Notes: generated by a model not told the origin, from the sequence alone. 5,705 bases of DNA from an uncultured Duganella sp. (GCA_946482335.1 CAMLRG010000274.1:1-5705), one strand, 5' to 3'; positions 1 through 5,593 are shown, counted from the first letter of the stretch. Program-made: numbers and translations.

Positions 1-119
1 CGGGCTCCGTTCGTCTGGTTGACGCGAGAGCCTATGGTTGCATGCGTAAGAAATGCCGACGTTGATCTTTGGCAAAGAATGCCTACGGGGGCGATGAGCG
101 TGGGCTCGGCTAAAAAGTA
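1..119. other. Intergenic upstream segment, no gene supported
   Basis: I see no convincing gene here. Plus-strand frame 1 is open from base 1 to a TGA at 121-123 (about 40 codons), so the tail of an upstream gene cannot be excluded. However, only a little over half of its third positions are G or C, well below the strong GC3 bias of the real genes in this window, and the peptide resembles nothing I recognise. A small dyad GGCA-aagaa-TGCC lies at 71-83. It is too short and wrongly spaced to be a sigma54 -24/-12 element. Confidence 0.4.
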
Positions 120-147
120 TTGACGAGATGTAAACGCCTGCTACAGT
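120..147 (+). promoter_or_regulatory. Candidate sigma70 promoter for the transglutaminase-like gene
   Basis: A -35 hexamer TTGACG (120-125, 5 of 6 consensus matches) is followed after 16 nt by TACAGT (142-147, 4 of 6). Transcription would start near 154, giving a leader of about 110 nt. That leader would carry the ACATCT repeats and the 9-bp inverted repeat before the ribosome binding site. The hexamers are decent but not decisive, so this is an inference from consensus and position only. Confidence 0.4.
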
Positions 148-169
148 TGTATGGACATCTGTTACATCT
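126..169. repeat. AGATGT / ACATCT short repeats flanking the predicted start site
   Basis: AGATGTAA at 126-133 is the exact reverse complement of TTACATCT at 162-169. A further ACATCT lies at 155-160, so ACATCT occurs twice in direct orientation with a 9-nt period (155 and 164) and once inverted (126). The inverted copy sits immediately after the candidate -35 box, and the direct copies lie at and just after the predicted transcription start. That arrangement would suit a repressor or activator site. The regulator is unknown, and short repeats in AT-rich DNA may be chance. Confidence 0.35.
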
Positions 170-207
170 TCTTACGTATTTAACGATTCGTGACCTAGCG
201 CACGCTT

Positions 208-236
208 GAGTTTCACCACGGAAATAAGTGAAACTC
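208..236. promoter_or_regulatory. Perfect 9-bp inverted repeat in the 5' leader (operator or RNA hairpin)
   Basis: GAGTTTCAC (208-216) and GTGAAACTC (228-236) are exact reverse complements separated by 11 nt. Their centres lie 20 bp apart, about two helical turns, which is the geometry expected of a dimeric DNA-binding protein. In RNA it would be a 9-bp stem ending 17 nt before the AGGAGG of the next gene, so a translational control hairpin is also possible. There is no U-tract directly after it, so it is not a typical terminator. Confidence 0.5.
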
Positions 237-265
237 TTACGTTTGAATTGTAAAGGAGGCGCCCC

Positions 266-1150
266 ATGCAAATTCAGCGCGTGTCCTCCCTGTTGCAGGG
301 GGAAGCTGTCGTCCGCAACTGGATCGTTCAGCACATCCCGTTATCGGGTTCACTGGCGGGTTACGACCTGTTCCTCAAGATCAGTAACGATTTCATCGAA
401 GGCGGACAGGCCGAGCTGTCGGTGCCTTATGGTGCATTGCCGCACAGTGAAGCCGCGATCAGCGAGCATGTGGCCGCCATGGCGCAAGCCGGCCTGCTGA
501 ATGTGCTGCCAGGCGGCCCGGCCGATGCAGTCCACATCAAGTTGACGGCGAAATTCGTCGAGCTGCTCAAACAGTTCCAGATCCAGTTCGAAAGCCAGTT
601 CATCCCGCGCAAGGACCTGCGCGAGCAACAGCTGCTGGTCACCACGCCGGACGCCCGCCTGAAGCACCTGGCCGTCACCATGTACGACCATTTTTACGAT
701 ATCGGCTGGCTCTACCTGCATAACTATGGCGGTGCCTGCTTCCTCATGTCGTCCCTGGTGTGCCGGGTGGCGCAAGCCTATGGCTTCAAGGCCCGCGTCG
801 AGTCCTGCCATGTCGAGATCAAGGGCAACGGGGTCAACTTCAACCTCGGCAGTCCCGGGTATGCGAAGCCCGGCCAGATCGAGGGACATGCCGTGTGCAT
901 CATCGACGAAGCTTTGCTGGTCGACTTTGGCCTCGGCAATGTCCGGCGCAATTACCGCCGTGACTTCTACTGGGGCTTGGCGCAGCCCTACGAACAGCAA
1001 GGCGCAGTGATGGCGCAAATGACTTTGCCCCAAGGGGAAAGCGTCACTTGGAAGAATGACTGGCAAACCCCGGACGGCCCGGCCGAACTGGCCAAATATG
1101 CAGCCTTCGTCGAGGAGCAATTCCAGCAGTTCGTGCACCACTTCGGCTGA
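266..1150 (+). CDS. Winged-helix / transglutaminase-like (NAT-like) Cys-His-Asp fusion protein
   Basis: A protein of 294 aa. The ATG at 266 is fixed by a strong ribosome site, AGGAGG at 254-259, 6 nt upstream. Residues about 30-105 read like a MarR-type winged helix: a helical stretch, a recognition-helix-like segment ending AAMAQAGLL (70-78), then a wing and an IKLTAKFVELL helix (91-101). Residues about 150-225 carry a papain-fold transglutaminase/arylamine N-acetyltransferase-like core. This has GGAC with Cys158 at the start of a helix, AYGFKARVES (171-180), His208 in GHAVCII and Asp220 in LLVDFGLGN. These three residues are the expected catalytic triad in the expected order. There is no signal peptide or membrane segment, so it is probably cytoplasmic. 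The activity could be amide-bond cleavage, acyl transfer or crosslinking; the sequence does not decide. It leads a block with a methyltransferase and an acyltransferase. The fold assignment is from motif reading, the winged helix less sure than the triad. Confidence 0.7.
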   Translation: MQIQRVSSLLQGEAVVRNWIVQHIPLSGSLAGYDLFLKISNDFIEGGQAELSVPYGALPHSEAAISEHVAAMAQAGLLNVLPGGPADAVHIKLTAKFVELLKQFQIQFESQFIPRKDLREQQLLVTTPDARLKHLAVTMYDHFYDIGWLYLHNYGGACFLMSSLVCRVAQAYGFKARVESCHVEIKGNGVNFNLGSPGYAKPGQIEGHAVCIIDEALLVDFGLGNVRRNYRRDFYWGLAQPYEQQGAVMAQMTLPQGESVTWKNDWQTPDGPAELAKYAAFVEEQFQQFVHHFG

Positions 1151-1219
1151 CATTGCAGGGCGACCAACTGACTCGCCGCACGATTGAAAGTGGTCCCAAT
1201 CTCAAAAAATTAGGAATAC

Positions 1220-1256
1220 GATAATATTTTGCGAATTTGGTCGACGATCCAGGAGG
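1220..1256 (+). promoter_or_regulatory. AT-rich -10-like element and start-deciding ribosome site of the methyltransferase
   Basis: The 113-nt gap after the first gene contains an AT-rich patch with GATAAT at 1220-1225 (5 of 6 matches to TATAAT). I find no good -35 at 16-18 nt, so an independent promoter is only possible. AGGAGG at 1251-1256 lies 7 nt before the ATG at 1264 and fixes that start. The same frame could be extended to a TTG at 1237, but that codon has no ribosome site and would put the AGGAGG inside the gene. Confidence 0.5.
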
Positions 1257-1263
1257 TCAGCGT

Positions 1264-2799
1264 ATGGCAGATTGGAGTGCGGGTTATGTGGCGGATATCG
1301 ACTACACCCACGGGTACTATGAAGAGCTGAACCCATTGCGGATCAGGATGGCATTCCTGAACGCCGGCCTTGCCAGTCCGGAAGTTGGGGTGGCGTGCGA
1401 ACTGGGCTTCGGCCAGGGCATCAGCACCAATATGCATGCGGCCACATCGGTCACCCGCTGGTATGGTACGGATTTCAATCCCAGCCAGGCCGCGTTCGCG
1501 CGCGAGATGTCCGGCCAGGCCGGGGGCAGGGCGCAGCTGTTTGACGAAGCGTTCGACGAATTCCTGCAGCGCACCGACCTGCCCGATTTCGACTTTATCG
1601 GCTTGCACGGCATCTGGAGCTGGGTGTCCGATGCGAACCGCCAGGTCATCGTCGAGTTCCTGCGCCGGAAGCTGAAGGTCGGCGGAGTCCTCTACATCAG
1701 CTACAACACCTTGCCAGGCTGGGCCACCTTCGCCCCCATGCGGCATCTGCTGGCCACCCATGCGCGCAGCCAGGCCGCCGAGGGCGGCGGCATCGTCAAG
1801 CAAATCAACGACTCGCTGGAGTTCGCCAAGGCCCTGCTGGACACCAAGCCCGCCTTCGCCCGCGCCAACCCGTCGATAGCCCACCGGCTGGAAACCTTGC
1901 AGACGCAAAACCGCAACTACCTGGCGCACGAGTACTTCAACCGCGACTGGATGCCGATGCACTTCAGCACGATGGGCGAATGGCTGGAGGCTGCCAAATT
2001 GCAGTTTGCCTGCTCCGCCCACTACCTGGACCACTTTGACCCGATCAACCTGAGTACCGAGCAAAAGAATTTCCTGGCATCGATTCCGGACCGGATGTTC
2101 CGCGAAACGGTGCGCGACTTCATGGTCAACCAGCAGTTCCGCCGCGATTACTGGGTGAAGGGCTTGCGCAAGCTGGCGCCATTGGAGATCAATGAACGCA
2201 AGGCGCAGGTGCGTGTAGTGCTGGTCAAGCATCCGCAGAGCATTGCCCTCAAATCCACCATCAATGGCAATGAGTTTTCCCTCACCGAGTCGATCTACAA
2301 GCCCGTCATCGAATTGCTGTCGGATCACCGGCCGCACGCGCTGGGGGAGATCGCACAGGCGCTCGCACCAAGGGGCATCACGCTCAACATGGTATCGGAG
2401 GCGATCATGTTCCTGAGCGGACTCGGCAACCTGGCCTTTGCCCAGGACGATGCGATTGCCGACCAATGCCAGGAGACCACGCGCAAGCTCAATACGTTTA
2501 TCGAAACCAGGGCTCGCTCGACCGCGGAGATTCCCTATCTGGCCAGCCCTGTCACGGGCGGCGCCATCATGGTGGACCGCTTCTCCGAGCTGTTCCTGAA
2601 GGCTGTCGCCGAAGGGCACGAGGGCATCGAGGCCCTGGCAAGCTATGCCTGGAAGATCCTCGATTCCCAAGGCCAGCGCCTGGTCAGGAATGGCGAAACG
2701 ATTGCCGATCCCGCCGCCTGCCTGGCCGAGATGGAAAATTATGCACGGGAGTTCGTGGACAAGAAACTGCCGATACTCCGGGCCCTCAAGACCTTGTGA
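1264..2799 (+). CDS. SAM-dependent methyltransferase with regulatory domain, PKMT-like
   Basis: A protein of 511 aa. An N-terminal signature with GYVADIDYTHGYYEELNP (7-24) leads into a class I Rossmann methyltransferase. SAM motif I is CELGFGQG (45-52), the acidic residue ending strand 2 is Asp70 in YGTDFNPSQ, and GGVLYISYNTLPGW (140-153) is typical of this family. Residues about 215-300, with YLAHEYFNRDWMPMHF (219-234), match the methyltransferase regulatory domain (MethyTransf_Reg, PF10119). The C-terminal part (about 325-400) looks like a small winged-helix module, followed by a helical tail. This order of domains is known from the rickettsial outer-membrane protein lysine methyltransferases PKMT1/PKMT2. 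Protein lysine methylation, perhaps of a surface protein, is therefore the best family-based guess; the substrate here is unknown. There is no signal peptide. It lies 113 nt behind the transglutaminase-like gene and 46 nt before the acyltransferase gene. Methyltransferase identity is firm; substrate class is inference. Confidence 0.88.
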   Translation: MADWSAGYVADIDYTHGYYEELNPLRIRMAFLNAGLASPEVGVACELGFGQGISTNMHAATSVTRWYGTDFNPSQAAFAREMSGQAGGRAQLFDEAFDEFLQRTDLPDFDFIGLHGIWSWVSDANRQVIVEFLRRKLKVGGVLYISYNTLPGWATFAPMRHLLATHARSQAAEGGGIVKQINDSLEFAKALLDTKPAFARANPSIAHRLETLQTQNRNYLAHEYFNRDWMPMHFSTMGEWLEAAKLQFACSAHYLDHFDPINLSTEQKNFLASIPDRMFRETVRDFMVNQQFRRDYWVKGLRKLAPLEINERKAQVRVVLVKHPQSIALKSTINGNEFSLTESIYKPVIELLSDHRPHALGEIAQALAPRGITLNMVSEAIMFLSGLGNLAFAQDDAIADQCQETTRKLNTFIETRARSTAEIPYLASPVTGGAIMVDRFSELFLKAVAEGHEGIEALASYAWKILDSQGQRLVRNGETIADPAACLAEMENYAREFVDKKLPILRALKTL

Positions 2800-2802
2800 C
2801 GG

Positions 2803-2837
2803 CGGCCGTGGGAATGGCCGGGCGGGCACCGTATAAT
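2803..2837 (+). promoter_or_regulatory. Perfect TATAAT promoter of the acyltransferase gene, leaderless geometry
   Basis: TATAAT at 2832-2837 matches the -10 consensus exactly. The base at a 17-bp spacing (2809-2814, TGGGAA) is a poor -35 box (3 of 6). Only 8 nt separate the -10 box from the ATG at 2846, so transcription would begin at or within a couple of bases of that ATG. No Shine-Dalgarno sequence is present in those bases. A weak dyad CGGCC (2803-2807) / GGCCG (2816-2820) spans the -35 region. It may be an operator or the remnant of a terminator, but it lacks a T-tract. Confidence 0.55.
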
Positions 2838-2845
2838 TGTGCCCC

Positions 2846-3985
2846 ATGAAATCGCTCAACATTGCCTACAACCCGCGCATCGACCAGTTACGCTGGCTGG
2901 CCGCCACGCTGGTCTTTGTCTTCCACTTCTACCTGGAGGCGCGCGGGCAAGGCTTGCCGCAGCTGCAAAGCCACTGGCTTGGGCTGGTGACCGAAGGGCA
3001 TACCGGTGTCGGGCTTTTCTTTACCCTGTCCGGCTTCCTGTTCATGCAGATTGCGCTGGTGCAGAAGGAGATCCACTATGGCCCCTTCCTGCGCAACCGC
3101 TGCCTGCGCATCCTGCCGCTGTTCCTGACGATTTTCGTGGTGGCGATCTCGATTGGCCGCGACAAATTCGTGCCGCAGGACGTGTTGTACGTGCTGACCA
3201 CCAACCTGGGCCTGGCACCGACTTCGTACACTCCGATCACCGGCGCCGCCTGGACCATCTCGGTGGAATTCGCGTTCTACATGGTATTCCCCTTCCTGGC
3301 CCGCTTCACGATGGAGCAGGGCGCCAGGTACCTGTGGAAGCTGCTGGCGCTGATGGTGTTCTTCAAGCTCGCCGCATTCACGGTGAATGAAAAGAGCACG
3401 CTGATGTACTTCAGCACCCTGGTCGGTCGTTTCGACCAATTCCTGATCGGTATGCTGGCTGCACTGCTGTATGCCCGCCACGCCGGCGCGCTGCGCCAGC
3501 ATGCGCCATGGCTGGTGCCGATCGCCGCGTTCGTCGTGCTGTGCAATGCCTGGCTCCAGTCGCGCCACGGCAAGTTCATCGCCGACACGCACAACCCATT
3601 CTGGATTTACTGGTCGCTGATGGAAGCGGCCGCCTGGAGCGGCTTCATCCTCGCTTGGGTATCGTTCGAGCGCAAGCTGCCGGCCGTGCTGGAGAAGGTG
3701 CTGACGTATGGCGGCAAGATCAGCTTCTCCTTCTACCTGCTGCACATGGCGATGCTGCACCTGTTGGTGACGTACTTCCAGCTGCCCGCTTTCACCGGCA
3801 TCTACAAGCTTGACGTCGCGTTGGCACTGCTGCTGGCGTATGGCGCCACGTGGGCGATATCGTCGCTGAGCTACAGCGCCATCGAAGAACCCTTCCTGCG
3901 CCTGCGCCGCCGCTACGGCGCCGCCGCCCCGGCCGAGCTGGTGTCCCATGGCGGCAGGCCCTCCGGGACGCGGGCGCGGTCGTAA
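2846..3985 (+). CDS. Acyltransferase 3 family (OafA/YrhL-like) membrane O-acyltransferase
   Basis: An integral membrane protein of 379 aa, within the usual 350-400 aa of the family, with about ten hydrophobic segments. Hallmarks in order are RIDQLRW (11-17) at the start of helix 1, and FVFHF (24-28) with the likely catalytic His27. Next come GVGLFFTLSGFL (54-65), FLRNRCLRILP (81-91), AWTISVEFAFY (135-145), FSFYLLHMAMLH (294-305) and a closing EEPFLRLRRR (347-356). Such proteins move acyl groups, often acetyl, onto extracytoplasmic sugars of polysaccharides, O-antigen, peptidoglycan or glycolipids. The acceptor cannot be read from the sequence. The tail after about 357 is polar, Ala/Gly/Arg-rich and not part of the core. 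ATG 2846 is chosen over an in-frame TTG at 2837, which overlaps the -10 box; no ribosome site is visible. It is followed 11 nt later by a small gene that is probably co-transcribed. Confidence 0.92.
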   Translation: MKSLNIAYNPRIDQLRWLAATLVFVFHFYLEARGQGLPQLQSHWLGLVTEGHTGVGLFFTLSGFLFMQIALVQKEIHYGPFLRNRCLRILPLFLTIFVVAISIGRDKFVPQDVLYVLTTNLGLAPTSYTPITGAAWTISVEFAFYMVFPFLARFTMEQGARYLWKLLALMVFFKLAAFTVNEKSTLMYFSTLVGRFDQFLIGMLAALLYARHAGALRQHAPWLVPIAAFVVLCNAWLQSRHGKFIADTHNPFWIYWSLMEAAAWSGFILAWVSFERKLPAVLEKVLTYGGKISFSFYLLHMAMLHLLVTYFQLPAFTGIYKLDVALALLLAYGATWAISSLSYSAIEEPFLRLRRRYGAAAPAELVSHGGRPSGTRARS

Positions 3986-3996
3986 GCGGGGAGATT

Positions 3997-4503
3997 ATGT
4001 CTACGGTATTGAAACGGGTCACAACGGAATTTGTTGCATCCGAAGACCGCATCCGCGTGGCGGGATTGACGGAAGATGGCCAAAAGGTGGTGCTGTGGCT
4101 GACCCGCCGCATGCTGGGCTTGCTGCTCCCCGTACTACTGCAGCAACTGGATGCGCAGTTCGCGTCGGAATTGCGCGAGCATCGCGATGCGCTGCAGGAG
4201 TTCGCCCAGCAAGCAGCGCGCGATACCCTGGAGCGCACCGAAAGGGTTGCTGCCGATGCACAAGCGGAGACACTGCTGGTCACATCCGTCGATGTGGGAC
4301 AGATGGAGCAGGGGACCTTGCTGACATTCCGCAACGAAGCGGAGACAAGTTATCGGCTCCCCCTGCGCGGAGAAGCCTTGCGCCAGTGGATGCACATCCT
4401 TTACCAAGCCGATTGCAACGGCAACTGGCAATTACCGCAATGGCCTGCCTGGCTGACCGGCGACAGCCTGCTCGACTTCGACCTGAACGCCGCCCTGCAT
4501 TAG
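3997..4503 (+). CDS. Small soluble conserved-looking hypothetical protein
   Basis: A protein of 168 aa whose function I do not recognise. The ATG at 3997 follows the acyltransferase stop by 11 nt and has a purine-rich GGGGAG at 3988-3993, close but usable as a ribosome site. A longer in-frame version starting inside the acyltransferase gene is unlikely. The N-terminus reads like two short strands with the charged turn ASEDRIRVAG (14-23), then VVLWLTRRMLGLLLPVLLQQLD (31-52 region), a leucine-rich amphipathic helix. Residues about 53-92 are a long charged helix, probably coiled coil, rich in Glu, Arg, Ala and Gln. The C-terminal half (93-150) looks like strands plus a helix with Trp131, Trp144, Trp149 and Trp152. 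There is no signal peptide or convincing transmembrane span, so it is probably cytoplasmic. Tight coupling to the acyltransferase suggests a partner or accessory of the same system, which is inference. Codon use matches its neighbours. Confidence 0.75.
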   Translation: MSTVLKRVTTEFVASEDRIRVAGLTEDGQKVVLWLTRRMLGLLLPVLLQQLDAQFASELREHRDALQEFAQQAARDTLERTERVAADAQAETLLVTSVDVGQMEQGTLLTFRNEAETSYRLPLRGEALRQWMHILYQADCNGNWQLPQWPAWLTGDSLLDFDLNAALH

Positions 4504-4513
4504 CAAAGCAGCG

Positions 4514-4554
4514 AAAAATGTCCACCCTGGGGTCAGGAACCAAAGTGGACATTT
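4514..4554 (-). terminator. Possible intrinsic terminator of trhO within the repeat
   Basis: Read on the minus strand, the repeat copy nearest the hypothetical gene gives a GTCCAC / GTGGAC stem. This stem is extended by AAAT/ATTT and runs into TTTTT (complement of 4514-4518). That is the stem plus T-tract order of an intrinsic terminator for transcription coming from trhO, which stops at 4621. On the plus strand the copies are followed by ATTTAACT or by AAAAA, so termination in that direction is less supported. The 19-nt loop is longer than usual. Confidence 0.4.
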
Positions 4555-4610
4555 AACTCAGCAGGTTAATTTTTGTCCACTTGGGTTCCTGACCCCGAGG
4601 TGGACAAAAA
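4516..4610. repeat. BIME/REP-like pair of inverted hairpin repeats between convergent genes
   Basis: Unit 1 (4516-4554) has a perfect 10-bp stem, AAATGTCCAC with GTGGACATTT, around a 19-nt loop. Unit 2 (4570-4610) has a perfect 11-bp stem, TTTTTGTCCAC with GTGGACAAAAA, also around 19 nt. Unit 2 is an inverted copy of unit 1. Positions 4519-4550 can pair with 4575-4606, giving 29 Watson-Crick pairs, one G-T and two mismatches over 32 positions. The shared loop core is GGTTCCTGACCCC. The 15-nt spacer region holds a third small stem, TTAAC (4553-4557) with GTTAA (4565-4569). Two palindromic units in opposite orientation, 12 nt after one stop codon and 10 nt before the other convergent one, is the classic setting of REP/BIME elements. 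I see no flanking target-site duplication and no transposase gene. Confidence 0.82.
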
Positions 4611-4620
4611 GTCCGGTGGG

Positions 4621-5502
4621 CTAATGTTTGCCGAAGCAGGCTGGGCACGACTTGCCGGGCACGTATTCCGGGGCGAGCTGCTGGCGCGGGGTGACTACGG
4701 CGCGGCAGGCGAAGCATTGCGTCGTTTCCGTCGGCTCGAGCTGCGGGTTCAGCGCGGTGCGGTAATCGAATACGAAGCAGTCGCCCGTGTAGTGCGCGCC
4801 GCCCACTTCTTCGAAATATTTCAGGATGCCGCCTTCCAGCTGGTACACATTGTCGTAGCCAATGTTCTGCATGTGGATCGCGGCCTTTTCGCAGCGGATG
4901 CCGCCGGTGCAGAAAGTCACCACGGTCTTACCTTCGAAATCGGCTTTGTGCTTTTCGATGAGTTCCGGGAACTCGGTGAACTTCTTCAGGCGGTAATCGA
5001 CCGTGTTGTTGAAGGTGCCGACATCGACTTCGTAATCGTTGCGGGTCTCCACCATCACTACCGGCTTGCCATTGTCGTCGTGGCCCTGGTCCAGCCAGCG
5101 CTTCAGGGTCTTGGCTTCCACATGCGGTGCGCGGCCTTCCTCAGGCTTGATCAGCGGCATGCGCATGGTGATGATTTCTTTCTTGATGCGCACCAGCATG
5201 CGGCGGTGCGATTGCTCGGCCGACAGGCTTTCCTTCACTTCCAGATCCGCCAGGCGTGCGTCGCTGCGTACCCAGGCCAGGTACTCGTCGATATTGGCGC
5301 GGGTGCCGGACAGGAACATATTGATGCCTTCCGGGGTCAGCAGGATGGTGCCCTTCAGGCCCAGGCGGGCGCAGGTTTCCTGGTACTGCGGGCGCAGCTC
5401 GTCCAGCTTGTCCAGGGTGATGAACTTGTAGGCCGCGATGTTGACGTAAACGGCTGGTGCCGCGCCGGGCGTTGCAGGCGCGCTTTCAATGTTTGCTTGC
5501 AT
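4621..5502 (-). CDS. trhO: Oxygen-dependent tRNA uridine(34) hydroxylase TrhO (rhodanese family, YceA-like)
   Basis: A cytoplasmic protein of 293 aa. TrhO hydroxylates U34 in the anticodon of certain tRNAs to 5-hydroxyuridine using oxygen, the first step toward cmo5U/mo5U-type wobble modification. The N-terminal domain begins with VNIAAYKF (20-27) and contains [19 protein letters not shown] (49-67), diagnostic for the UPF0176/TrhO family. The rhodanese domain follows (about 120-240), with [13 protein letters not shown] (152-164) and the active loop [10 protein letters not shown] (197-206), where Cys198 is the expected catalytic cysteine. The C-terminus has two CxxC pairs, Cys263/Cys266 and Cys286/Cys289, which could bind zinc. 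It is shorter than the 350-aa E. coli protein, mainly at the C-terminus. ATG 5502 is the only plausible start, although no Shine-Dalgarno is visible before it. It is convergent with the four-gene block, separated by the hairpin repeat, and probably monocistronic. The family call is firm. Confidence 0.95.
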   Translation of the reverse strand: MQANIESAPATPGAAPAVYVNIAAYKFITLDKLDELRPQYQETCARLGLKGTILLTPEGINMFLSGTRANIDEYLAWVRSDARLADLEVKESLSAEQSHRRMLVRIKKEIITMRMPLIKPEEGRAPHVEAKTLKRWLDQGHDDNGKPVVMVETRNDYEVDVGTFNNTVDYRLKKFTEFPELIEKHKADFEGKTVVTFCTGGIRCEKAAIHMQNIGYDNVYQLEGGILKYFEEVGGAHYTGDCFVFDYRTALNPQLEPTETTQCFACRAVVTPRQQLAPEYVPGKSCPACFGKH

Positions 5503-5537
5503 GGGGTTGGAATGGGGTTAAAACCGGAACAGCCGAC

Positions 5538-5566
5538 ATTATAGCCGCTCTCGGCGGCATGCTCAA
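5538..5566 (-). promoter_or_regulatory. Strong sigma70 promoter of trhO
   Basis: On the minus strand TTGAGC (5561-5566, 4 of 6 including TTGA) is separated by exactly 17 nt from a perfect TATAAT (5538-5543). Transcription would start near 5531, giving a leader of about 28 nt to the ATG at 5502. Directly upstream of the -35 box lies an AT-rich dyad, ATATT (5567-5571) / AATAT (5576-5580), which could act as an UP-like element or a binding site. The spacer contains a small GCCG/CGGC dyad (5544-5555). Confidence 0.75.
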
Positions 5567-5593
5567 ATATTAGGCAATATCGCGGGACCGGGC

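Noticed and set aside
69..83. Sigma54-like GG...GC element near TTTGGCAAAGAATGCC
   Set aside because: Only 8 nt lie between the GG and GC dinucleotides instead of 10, and the TTGC part is not matched.
1..123. C-terminal end of an upstream plus-strand gene in frame 1
   Set aside because: The frame is short, its third-position GC is only slightly above half and the peptide is unrecognised, so it is not supportable as a gene.
350..1153. A 267-codon minus-strand frame over the transglutaminase-like gene
   Set aside because: No recognisable motif and no ribosome site. It is a shadow of the plus-strand gene, which has a strong AGGAGG and catalytic motifs.
1184..1225. TTGAAA (1184-1189) paired with GATAAT (1220-1225) as a promoter for the methyltransferase
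   Set aside because: The 30-nt spacing is far too long for a sigma70 promoter.
1210..2862. A 550-codon open frame on the minus strand covering the methyltransferase gene
   Set aside because: It is antisense to a protein with clear SAM-methyltransferase motifs. It has no recognisable domain and is explained by GC-biased codon use emptying the antisense frame of stops.
2888..3949. A 353-codon minus-strand frame over the acyltransferase gene
   Set aside because: The translation is rich in Gln, Arg and Glu with low-complexity character, which is the antisense of hydrophobic membrane segments.
3850..3996. Longer N-terminus for the 168-aa protein, overlapping the acyltransferase end
   Set aside because: The extra 49 residues are an out-of-frame reading of acyltransferase codons. 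ATG 3997 has a nearby purine-rich site just after the stop codon.
4514..4620. CRISPR array, attachment site or MITE insertion
   Set aside because: There are only two units, in opposite orientation, without spacers. No target-site duplication flanks the element and no integrase or transposase is present.
4573..5544. A 323-codon plus-strand frame starting inside the hairpin repeat and running antisense to trhO
   Set aside because: The trhO motifs on the opposite strand are unmistakable. This frame has no domain or ribosome site and starts in repeat DNA.
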